Positions 19,001 to 28,959 of a stretch of 64,000 nucleotides of DNA are shown here, in pieces. The stretch comes from Aporrectodea caliginosa (Eukaryota; Annelida; Clitellata; Crassiclitellata; Lumbricidae): NCBI GenBank assembly GCA_020284085.1, contig JACEVL010000990.1, forward strand, positions 177,001 to 241,000. The letters run 5' to 3'. Position 1 is the stretch's first letter. Every line of letters begins with the position of its first letter. The notes under the pieces were generated by a model. It did not search any database and was not told where the DNA came from. It saw only the letters and a program-made list of their open reading frames with translations. The translations under genes and the position numbers were made by a program.

Positions 19001-22000
19001 TGATCAGGCTTTCTCGACCGCCGGTCCCCGCTGTTGGAACAGATTGCCTGCGACGGTTCGCTCTGCAGCCTCAGTCGAGTCGTTCAAGTCAAGACTTAAA
19101 ACACATCTTTTCTCTAAGGCGTATCTCTAACACACTGTTGATGCTTGTGAAGGCGCTCTTGTAACGGCAAGTGCTGTGTTACGGCGCCCTAGAAATTGTT
19201 GCTATTGTTATTTATTATTATTATTATTGTTACCACTATTGCAAATTGTAATATTAATGTCGATGATACTATAATATATATAATTAGAATAATGCTTAAA
19301 ATAATTTCTAATTATAATAACAATTTTAGTACAAATTCTAATATAATGTGGTTGGTCTCATGAATCCAAAGTATAAACAAGCTGTTGAAACTTGACTTCA
19401 TTGTGGCATGATCTTGCAACAAGACATCACTTAAAATGAGGCACTATATAAATTTATAGATACAATACAATACAATTAGATTGCATTATAGCAACTTTCG
19501 TTTCCATATGTTGTTGGAATTGGTTGTAGGTGCTCCGTGAGCGCTACGGTGTCAAATGCTTACTTGGTCTGACTGCAACTGCCACAATGGCCACGGCCAT
19601 TAGCATATCGCATCACTTGGGAATTACTGACTGTGAGGATGCGATCATCAGGGGCGCTCCAATTCCTCCCAACCTCAAACTCAGTGTTTCGAGAGATGAA
19701 AATAAAGAAGAGGCAAGGGGAAATTTGTGTTTCATTACAAAATATACTATACAAGTTTAAGAGAGAAATAAGTATATTAAATATATGATAATAATTATGA
19801 TATTACCCAGGAACTGATGATGATGATGATGAATTATGATATTCATATATTAATATCGATTACTATATACTATATGGTGATTTTATAGATAAATTTGAAT
19901 CATTTAGAGATGTGCCAATGCAGGCTTTGTGTAAGTATGTTGAGCAAATCCTAGGAGCATGTTTTATGCATCATCAACATATACTAATGCCATGATATAA
20001 GGTACTAATTACAATATTCATTTATGAAAATTAATGATAATTTGATCTATTTGATTAGGCATTGTTGGGTCTGCTTCGAGGAGAGCTCTTCTCCTCCTGC
20101 CAGTCGATCATTGTCTATTGTACACGTCGTGAGGAAACTGCGAGGGTCGCGACCTTAATCAGAACCTGTCTCAAGGACATTGCTTCATCTTCTGAAACGA
20201 TTCAAACTGATAGCAGCAAGGGGAAGTCCAAGAAAAAGAGTAATTCCCTTAGCAGTTCCTGATTTACATACTGACTACCTGAAGGCAATATATAATTGCA
20301 GGTGGCCCTACCTATGATACAAGTACTAGTAATGCAGACTCTATCACTTCACAATTACTTTTAAAGGCCTCGTTATTATATCATAATTAGGATTTAATAG
20401 AAAACGATTATGATGTAATTAAGTAATTTGTACGTTATTATACAATGACGAGTTCTTTGTCCTTTTTTCGCCTTATTTCCATAAGTGCTTTAAAACATGC
20501 ATTCGATTGTGGTTTTGTGTTGTCCGGTTAGGAACACTTTTGTAAATTATCCTAAGTGGAGCTATATAAATCTGCAATTACAGTTAAAAATTACTGCTAT
20601 GATTTAATTATATGGTTGAGAACATGGATAAAAAATGTCTTAGCTTTTTCTTGCAACCTGGTACACATGTGGCTCCAAAATGCAGTGTCTAAGGAGCATT
20701 TTAAGCAGCGTTACAAGCATTTTACCTTCTTGTTTACCTTAGAAGGAAGACGAAAATTGGTTGCTGGGGAACCGTTGCCATGGGATGCAGAGTGTTACCA
20801 CGCGGGTCTTACAGCTGCACAAAGGAAGAAGATTCAGACGGACTTCATGTCTGGCTACCTTCGGGTTGTCGTAGCAACCGTTGCCTTCGGAATGGGTTTG
20901 GACAAGTCAGACATTCGAGGGATCATTCATTACAACATTTCCAAAACTGTCGAATCATACATCCAGGAAATCGGACGAGCAGGAAGAGATGGAAATGTTG
21001 CTTACTGTCATCTGTTTCTCGACTCACAGGTATGAACTGCTTGTATTTTTTGCAGTTTCAGTTAAGGAAAATAACTTTAATTTGCCTCTCCCATGTAAAG
21101 TGTCTGCTCACTTGTTTGGAAAAAGTTCCTTCTCTAGAAAATGCCTGTTGCTCCATGTTAGTTACAACCTTCTTTATTGCACAGCACTATTGTAGGAGCC
21201 TTTCAAAGCATTATAATCTTGTTTTCAGCTTTTTTTCTATAATATTAAGTGTCTTGTCGTTGGATTCCTGTGGTCTTGTTTGCATTCCAGCTGAATGATT
21301 TGTCAACTTCAGGACTAGGTTTACTCAGTCCCCATTGTTTCCACTGTTTTTACTAGGGTCAGGACAACAATGAGTTGCGACGTCATATTTATTCACGTTC
21401 TGTGGATCGCTCATCTGTGAAGAAACTCATACGTCGAGTGTTTATGTCCTGTAGATGTCGCTACCTACACAATCTGACAGTGGTAAGTCTGCATTTTTTT
21501 ACAGTGAAACACTGTTAACGTATGCACTGATAACCTGGTAGTCCGGTTTTCATGAGGTACCACCCTGCCTCCAATGCCACAAGATTAGCATGTGGGAATC
21601 GTTAACACGCGGTACTTTAAATAGTAAGATATTACATTATGCATGTGGAAGAAATTGCTCTTTACAGACATGAGTCAGAAGCAGTAGGTTTATGTAGTGT
21701 TTCTGCTCTGCTCTGTTGAATTTTTACTTTTAAATTCGAACAAGGGACCGAATCCCCTCTGAGTTCATCCTTATAATGGGCAATCTTGCCCCATCCTGGC
21801 ATTATGATGAGATTAGATTAGCAGTTGCCCTTTGTCGGCACACGTAGAGACCCTGTCAACAATGTTGACCAACATAGTGTCTGCATAACGTCTTCATGAG
21901 TGAGATTTATCAAACCAACATTTCAGCTTAAAATGTTTTAAAAAACTATCTTAATTGTCACCATGAGAATTGCAGGTAAATCTTAGTCACTGAGGCAGAT

Positions 22001-25000
22001 GTACAATTTACTGTTTTAGGAGAAGTCTGTGGTAAATGATGATTTTGATTACTCTGAACTTGACCAGCCCTGGGACCTCGACGAAAAGGCTTTAGAAACT
22101 GTCAGCCAAGACTCCATCCATGTGACAAAATGTCAGCCATCAGCTGTCGAACGTTCCACCGAACTTCTGGAAAATTTGGACGTAGTCTCTGACATGGAAG
22201 ATGAAAAATTGAGTAATTTGAATGATACTGAGGCAGTTTCACTGGACTGCGAAAGGATTGCAACAAGACCTGAAACTGAAGAGTTTTCGGAAAACTGTGT
22301 CATGGACAGAGAATTATCAGCAGAGGCAGCCGTGGAAAGAAAATCAACAGAATTAGAAGTCGAATTAAATTCTGGTTTGCTGTTAAAGAAGTCTGATTCT
22401 TGTAGTCATAATGCTAAGGAAGTTTCAGAAAACATTCATCGAAAGCCACGAATTTGTCCAGGTCATGAAAGAGCCCTGCCGATCGAGGAATTGGTTCAAG
22501 AGTTGGACATGAAAGAAGAAGGTACTGACATAATCTAATTTAATTATTGTAATTAAATTAAATTATTAATTAATTATTGTAATTAAATCTTTAACTATTG
22601 TAATTATAATGATTAATATTATAGAAGAAGACGAGCTGTCCCCTAAGCTTACACCAAGAGGCAGCCATGCGTATGAAGGGTGGGTAACTTCATTTTTTTT
22701 AGCCTCAGCTTGTGAGGTTGGATAGGGTTCTTTCCTGCATGCATCATGATCTTCTCACCAAAAATGTATTGTCAATGTACTCATTCATGACTGAGTTTGC
22801 CCTGTAGCACAAATCTCAAGACATCTTTCTGCTTGACCTTCCAGCGTGCCAGCCACTGGGCTGGGAGTGCCTCTGAGTAGGTATCTTGGAGGAGCACTAT
22901 ATGTCTTCTGAATGAATTAATGAAATCATGTACTCTGATAATACTTTCATCGGATCTAATAATTGTAGATCCAACTTGATTAATGCCAAACGCTCACAGT
23001 TGAACAAAATCTTTTGAGTAAATCACCCTTTTTTGAGAATGGTTGCATATGGCTGCTTCTAAGCTTTATCTTTTCTAATCTGAAGACTTACATAGTGCTA
23101 GTATCTTAATGCGCTAGGCATAAATTTACGGTCACTTTTGATCAAGACTGTTGTCCGTAATCGTATTCCTATGGACACAACCAGCTGAGATGCCCAAGGC
23201 CAAGGGGACCACCGCAAAACGTCTACAGAGGACAAGCAGTCTGTAAAGATGAGATTTCTCCTCAGAACTAAATGACTTCAGAGAACATGTTAACGTAGTG
23301 CTTTTGAGAGGCTCTGCGAAGGTACTATATTATAAAGTTTTGCCTTTATTATGTATGTATGTATGTATGTATGTATGTATGAGCACTTGTTATAGCGCCC
23401 CTTCAAGATTTATGTTGCATTGTAGGCATTTCAACGTTGTTGTGTTATCTGGAGTTGCATCCAGATAAATGGATTTACAACTTACAACCGGTTTATGCCA
23501 ACTGCAAAATCCAGTGTTACAGAGGACTGAAACAGCTTCAAACCATCGCAAAAAAGGTTTGTTATGCTGAAATGTAAGTCAACACAGTCTGATGGACGAT
23601 GTCTGTTTGTTTGTGTATCATGGTACTTAATAATATAGCACTCTTTAAGTGGTTCTCCACACTTGGCTATCTCTAACTGATCTAGAGAAGCCAGAGATGA
23701 AGGTCCCCATTCAAAGACGTTTATTATTTGCAATCGTAATCCCCAAAGTAGGTAATTTTTTTTGGGGACATCTTTTATGGACAGTGTCCTCAGAAGATGT
23801 AGATACATGTACTTGTAGATTGATGGTGAATAGGTAGGTAGATTGACCAATCAATAAGTAGGCAAGTATGTAGGTGAATAGTTAGGTTTGTAGGCAGACA
23901 AAGGACCTACCCAGTATGTGGTGATTGGTCAGGTATTTGCCTTGTAATGTGTCATGTCTGCAGATTCAACCCTCCCTCTAACAGTCACTAGAGAAACAAT
24001 CATTGTATTAAATAATAGTGCTATCTAAATTTCAATAAATGAAGATTGACTTCTTGTGTTTAGTGTCCTCCAATCGCTGTTGCGATTGCTCGACAGAAGG
24101 GAAAGATGACAAAGACGTTGGACTTCAACGTTGTCGAACTGAGTGACTTCATGGGTTGGGAGTCTGGTCCGGTCAAGAGGGAACTCAAACTTCTCCAGTG
24201 GGAGTCTGGTCAGTTGATCCAGAACTTTATGAGCTGCTCATTTACAAATCTCACGAAATAATATGTCCTTATGCAATTTTCGTCATCTAAGCATAAGCCA
24301 TTCTCGGTGGCTGGTGGCTTTGGAATTCATTTGCCCAGTTCAGAGTGACTATATGTTCTTGTCAGTTGTTAAGGTCATTCAGGTCTTTTACACTAAACTT
24401 AGGACTCATTTGTTTAAACTAGCTTACTTACTCACTGTTGCTTGACTTCTGGTTTCTGTTTTTTCTCAACCTCTCATATCTCGACTGGTGTACACCAGTG
24501 GTTTGCAATTTTTGACAGTGGCTTCACTTGAAGCTACCAGTGATTTTTGCATTGTGCATTATGATAACAGTACTACAGAAGTCATTAGATTAGCTTATTG
24601 AATAGTTTATAAAGTTATTTAATTACAATTTCCATTATATTCCCTTTGTGTTTATTTGTCAGGACCGAGTGGGCTTCAAAAATCCGGTGTCCTTGTGGAG
24701 TTCCGTGATCTTGCGTTTCATCTGAGATCCCCAGGCGATCTGACAGACGAAGAAATTGATGAAGTTATAAATTTTCTTGCTGAAAGACTAGAAACTCAGG
24801 AGAGAACAGAAATATTCCATCTCCAGAACTTCTATCAGATGCTTCAAAGGTTACGTTTCTTATTGTACCCGACCATTCTAATCTAATTTGATTTAAAGAA
24901 ATTGTAATAGCTCATAAATATCACAATAAAGCTTCATTTTGATGGCCACTTCAGATGTTGAGTTATTTCGGCTTGACCTCCCGGATTCTGACCAGAACGG

Positions 25001-26536
25001 ACAAGCAACCTGACTATTACAGACTTGGCATAGGACCGGTTAATAAGCTGGTCACCCTCTTTTGTGGTGCTGAGAAATTTCTAAGATTTACATTATATTA
25101 CATTACACATGACGAGACGAAGATGTAATCTGAGCTAGTGTGAAAACTTTTAGGTATCAATCGTTGGCCACTTAAAGGTTGCTTTCTTCTACCTGACAAT
25201 TCTTATTCATTCAGTTATTGTATTGTATTTAAAGATTTATAAAGTGCCTCTCACAGTGCACACCAATCAGAGGCACTCCCAGTGTGAAAGTCCCCGAGAA
25301 CAAAGACACGTTTTGAGGCAGCGATAAGATGTAGCAGTGCCACCGGATAGTATGGTGCTGCGAATCAAGGGGGAAGTTGATTTCATAGCGAAGAGCCAAT
25401 GCCATTTATATAGTGCATCTTTAGGACATCAACTTAGAAGTGCACCCAGTGGGGGATTTTTAAGGTGTGTACTGACTTTATTGATTGTTTAAATTTTTCT
25501 TGCAGTGTTTCATACAAAAGTTGTTGGTCGTGCTCTGATCGGAACGACGAAGACAGATCAGAAAGACTTAAGCAGAAGTTGCAGGAATATCTCGAAGGCT
25601 GTCGGCCAATCGAAAATGGCCAGATAACGGCACTCTCCTTTACAAGAGAGATGGATGTTACAATGCCAAAAGAACTGAATGAGGTATTTGGAATTAATGT
25701 GCCTCTTGTGCCTGATTGGCTGTCGTCTTCAAGGGAATGCTTTTCTTCTATTGGTGATTTATTTCCAGAGAAATTTTGGAGTTAACATTTGTTGAAATAA
25801 AGTAAAACCTTTAAGTTAATGCTCCATGTAAAAAGAAATTTAGTACTGCAGAATCATGGATGTCACCTCAATGGTCGTGTTCTATGCTTATGCTTATGTG
25901 AAAGCCCACCAGTGGCGACTTTATGCAGTTGGTTGAGTGTTATTTTCGTAAGATAAACTTCCTGATTTTAACAAACGACGAACATCATTTAGACTTCAAG
26001 ACTTACTTAGAAGGCCTGATAACCATGTTCAGTTACGTTCACCAATATATCCCAACCTGTTGTCATTGATAACTTGACATAATTTAGGCTAGCAAGAATA
26101 ACTTTTGATGGGCCTTTATCTGTTGTACATGTATTATGGATTTCTGCAGTGAAATGATTTTTTTATCATGGCTTCAGGTTTGAATCGAAGTGACAATTGA
26201 TGCCATGTACGTTATGCTAGAACTTGTTGGTTTTCAAAGATGCCATCATTTACATTCCACTACTTAAATTGAGTGGATTCCTTTTTCGTTTGTTTGCAGC
26301 CGAAATGTGACTACGAACCTTCCGTGAGAGCAGACATTTCTGCGTTTATCCACATCTATCGGCCGGATCACACACTAAGTGGAAGAACAATTGCACGTGT
26401 CATGCATGGAATTGAGAGTCCCTGCTTCCCGGCTGCTGTCTGGGGAAGGGTTCGCCGCTTCTGGCGATGTCACCTGGACGTTGATTTCAACCTACTGCGA
26501 AAAATAGCCACCGAAGAACTGATCAGAACGAGATGA
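10081..26536 (+). CDS. RECQL4: RECQL4, ATP-dependent RecQ DNA helicase
   Basis: RECQL4 combines an Sld2-like replication-initiation N-terminus with a 3'-5' RecQ helicase. Exons: 10081-10164, 10792-10825, 11149-11381, 12258-12495, 12767-13446, 14489-14571, 15037-15272, 15946-16101, 16728-16859, 17391-17483, 17863-17999, 18478-18747, 19530-19712, 20059-20239, 20743-21029, 21357-21482, 22020-22521, 23426-23556, 24064-24208, 24663-24849, 25506-25683, 26300-26536. Total 4533 bases, 1510 residues plus stop (human about 1208), in continuous phase. Landmarks: N-terminal [19 protein letters not shown] and [10 protein letters not shown] (Sld2 homology); CCHC knuckle [14 protein letters not shown] at about 510-523; Walker A STGAGKS at about 665-671; DEAH box ([10 protein letters not shown]) at about 771; GLTATAT; motif [12 protein letters not shown] at about 988; C-terminal [17 protein letters not shown] and [19 protein letters not shown], both RECQL4-specific. 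The extra length is mainly the disordered exon at 12767-13446 and the acidic part of exon 17. One intron uses a GC donor (19713). An AATAAA follows at 27013. Confidence 0.97.
11530..11640 (-). mobile_element. SINE 3' fragment in RECQL4 intron 3
   Basis: The sequence gaacatttatatagtgccac preceded by a gtaattgtaatt tract is the reverse complement of the SINE 3' tail that recurs through the window. The head is not recognisable. Confidence 0.5.
12903..12995 (+). repeat. Short amino-acid repeat inside RECQL4 exon 5
   Basis: The translated segment runs VEDQHGHTV, then [16 protein letters not shown] and KGQ. This is an 8- to 9-residue unit [KE]DQ-x-x-H-[TS]-V repeated about three times in the disordered linker between the Sld2-like region and the zinc knuckle. 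The DNA repeats as well (ggacatactgt twice, tctgtgaaaggcc). Confidence 0.75.
13540..13850. repeat. Dispersed repeat fragment in RECQL4 intron 5
   Basis: The text (tcacttgatc-type motif, attccaggatacagggccag, then taggcattttcgcatgggag) resembles the internal part of the repeat flanking the SINE-like tail at 49721-49960. It is GC-richer than the flanking intron, with no intact frame of note. Confidence 0.35.
14060..14460 (+). mobile_element. SINE-like repeat (family B) in RECQL4 intron 5
   Basis: The 3' part cctctgatacaaagcagtgc, ...gaataaactggtgccctga, ...ttagaaatatggagattag is shared with 15655-15795 and, more diverged, with 24975-25095, defining a repeat family distinct from family A. The 5' part is CT-rich (ccactcactacttgcc). 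Confidence 0.5.
14935..15022 (-). mobile_element. tRNA-like SINE head next to a RECQL4 acceptor
   Basis: The minus strand reads TGGTCTAGCAGTTATTGCAC (A-box-like) and later GGTTCAAACCC (B-box-like), spaced as in a tRNA-derived pol III promoter. It ends about 15 bases before RECQL4 exon 7 (starts 15037). Confidence 0.65.
15655..15795 (+). mobile_element. SINE-like repeat (family B), second copy
   Basis: Shares ggacaacccctctgattaga, gaataagctggtgccctg and tagaagtttggagattacga with the copy ending at 14460. It ends in a tandem gattac tract. Confidence 0.6.
18939..19225 (+). mobile_element. Non-LTR retrotransposon (LINE) 3' end in RECQL4 intron 12
   Basis: The frame 18939-19130 encodes [63 protein letters not shown] and a stop. 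This is the well-known C-terminal signature of CR1/L2/RTE-type reverse transcriptase ORFs (GxRaFsxaaPrlWNsLP...SFKskLKTHLF). It is followed by a short 3' UTR (ggcgccctagaaattgttgc) and a (TTA)n tail. The frame is intact over 60 codons, so the insertion is not ancient, but it is strongly 5'-truncated. Confidence 0.85.
22855..22925 (+). mobile_element. SINE 3' fragment in RECQL4 intron 17
   Basis: ctgggagtgcctctgagtag, tatcttggaggagcactata and a gaatgaattaatg tail match the SINE family A 3' region (gggagcgcctctgagtagaa, atcttgaaggggcgctataa) with divergence. Confidence 0.65.
23345..23412 (-). mobile_element. SINE family A 3' fragment abutting a RECQL4 acceptor
   Basis: A (tatg)n tract and gagcacttgttatagcgccc, cttcaagattt are the reverse complement of the family A tail. 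Exon 18 starts at 23426, so the fragment ends about 14 bases upstream of the acceptor. Confidence 0.8.
24263..24450 (+). mobile_element. Degenerate LINE C-terminal relic in RECQL4 intron 19
   Basis: The frame ending [20 protein letters not shown] resembles the SFKskLKTHLFxxAY end of LINE ORFs. The upstream part is strongly diverged. Confidence 0.4.
25225..25320 (-). mobile_element. SINE 3' fragment in RECQL4 intron 20
   Basis: gatttataaagtgcctctca and accaatcagaggcactccca, preceded by gtattgtattt, are the reverse complement of a SINE tail of the type found throughout the window. Confidence 0.5.
25506..25801 (+). other. RECQL4: Possible composite terminal exon of RECQL4
   Basis: Exon 21 (25506-25683) ends at AATGAG/GTATTT. 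If this donor is skipped, the frame stays open for 33 further codons ([15 protein letters not shown]... to a TAA at 25783-25785), and an AATAAA lies at 25796-25801. This would give a shorter RECQL4 with an alternative C-terminus lacking the last 79 residues. It is an inference from sequence only. Confidence 0.35.
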
Positions 26537-28959
26537 TCAGCAGCCATTGCACCATTAAAATCGAATCCTAGTGACTGAAGGATTAGGAAAATTATTAACT
26601 GATGATTAAAAAACTGAAGTGGGAAATCAGAAAATGATAGTGACTGAATGACAAAGAAGGGAGAGCAAAATGGAGGTATAGGAGAGTAAGGGAGGGGATG
26701 GAGCAAAATTGAAGCAGACGCATACACGTGTTCTAGAAGTTTAAAACAATTACATTATGGATTCATTAATGGGAAGTTAATGATAGTGCAAATTAACCTA
26801 GCTGCACATAAAAAGGGATAATGTTTCAAAAGTTAATATTTAGCGCAGTTCTTGTATGGCGCGTTAACCAACACTGCATGTTAACACTTTAACATCAAGC
26901 TGCGTTGGTTTCCCAGTTATTTCACCACTTCATGTTAAACAGAAGAGCACATAAATGAGTCTGTATTTGCCTAGAACAATAATGATTACAATTACTTGAC
27001 CTGATTAGTCTAAATAAAAACATCCAGAAGACCAGTAATGTTTCTAGTCTCGTGTTTTAATGCAAATACAAATTCTTCATAGTTTTTGCAGATATTCAAT
27101 ACAATGCAGTTATTGATAAAACGCATTTTGAAAGCATCTCAAATGTGCCACCCTTGCATGATGGTCAAGATTGCAGTTGAAGGTGTCCGAGTTTCAGTTG
27201 AGTTTCATGATCAATGGGGTGAAGGCGACTGATCAGGTCTCTCCCTCTTGGTTCAGATTTAGCCGGGACCTAGTCCCGTTGCCCGAGGGAGACGGCGTGG
27301 ACATACTGAACCACCTCCCTAGGTGTCCAGAACCGTGCAATTGATTGAAAGATAAAGGCAGAGCCAGAGAAAGCCTCCACTGGCAAACAGTTGCACATGA
27401 AATGGGTGACCAATTAAGCTCATCCAAAGTTGTATGTAATAGAACTCCTTTACTCAAATATCAACAATTCTGTGGGTGAATGTAATGTAACAAACTATAA
27501 CACAAGGCAAAGCACAGTGTAATATAAAGTGTAACAATATCCAACAAACTAACAATGTAATGCAAAGGGGAACACTTTGCGAGATGACCAATTCTGACTT
27601 TATAAGTAATTCTAATTCTAAAATTATACAGTTACAGGTAATTAATTTTAAACATGTACTTGTATTTCTTTAGAAAATTTTGATCACAATCCAACAAAAT
27701 TACATTTATCCAAGCAGTAACAAATAACAATTTATCCAAGCAGTAACAAATAATCTAAATTTCATAACACTGCAGCTCATCATGAGTGTTGGCTCGATCT
27801 TAGTATTTCCTGCATCTTAAATGAAAAGAACATGGTACGATATTTGTTAATAAACCAGAAACAAAATAAACGATTTCAATTCTACACTTACTCAGAAGAG
27901 TCTCAGATGCAGCTTATTCACATATTTATACTTTACAGTTTTGAAAATGACAGCAGCAAAAGTTGTATTTGAATAACATAACAAGAAGAAATATTATTCA
28001 AGCACACGTTTGCCCATCCTAAGACTGTTGAAATGATCTTCATAACATTCCTCCACCCCTGCCTCTCCCTACCACATCCCCTCCACCTCCTCTAGATGAT
28101 GTCCTAGTTTTGTGTGAGCAGTCATCTGTTTGTCAGTGTCTACTGGTACACTCCACTTGGCCCCCCGTTGTTGTCCTTATGCAAGCGAAGTGGCTGGTAC
28201 TCGTCTGCATATGGCGGACTCGCGTAACAACAACTTATCCAGGCACGACAGACACATTTCTCTGCTATTATATTATTAATAAATTAAAACAAACGTCTTG
28301 GAAATATATGTACCATAAGTTCAACATCTTAGATAAATTACTGAACTTTCAATCCTTGTTAAGATACACTAAATCAGTCAACTTTAATGCCAACAAGAAT
28401 CCTAATGAAATCATGATTTCTTCCTGTGTCGCTCGGCAATTACGTCTGCATCCATATTTAATGTACAAGAAATTGTTAGTGTTCAATAAAGTGTGGTTCA
28501 GTTGATTCATTAAAACATTTAATGTTTGAGTGAAAATCAACTCGACTGTAGGTTCTGAACCACAATAAATCGTAATTCCTTAAAAGTGGCATCAATCAAT
28601 ATTCATTTATTTTGATGATTTTCAAGATATACAGCAACATAGAAAAACAAGATTGTTTCAGAATTTAACTAAACTGAAATGATTCGACTCTAACCAGCCA
28701 ATTCCTCCCACTGCATCCTTGGATGAAACCCAACAGCAATCTTCTGTTAAGCCACATGAAACAGCTACATGCACTGCTAATACAGCAAGATTTAAAAGTG
28801 CGTATATTGATTACATTGCCACCATTAAATCTACTGCAGTAAATTAGGTGAACAACTTAGCAAGACTTTGTGACCAGTCGGTTTAACCGTTTCACGCATT
28901 GCATTACACTGTAATTGAAAAACTAATTCAAATAGTGTTCTCAATCAATCGAATCAGAT
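26537..28959. other. Tail-to-tail spacer between RECQL4 and the PARG-like gene
   Basis: AT-rich. Contains the RECQL4 3' UTR with AATAAA at 27013-27018. A minus-strand 74-codon ORF at 27233-27457 has no recognisable similarity. At 28275-28190 (minus) an acceptor-like tagcag is followed by an open frame EMCLSCLDKLLLRESAIC..., a weak alternative candidate for a terminal exon of the PARG-like gene. I see no other gene. Confidence 0.5.
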
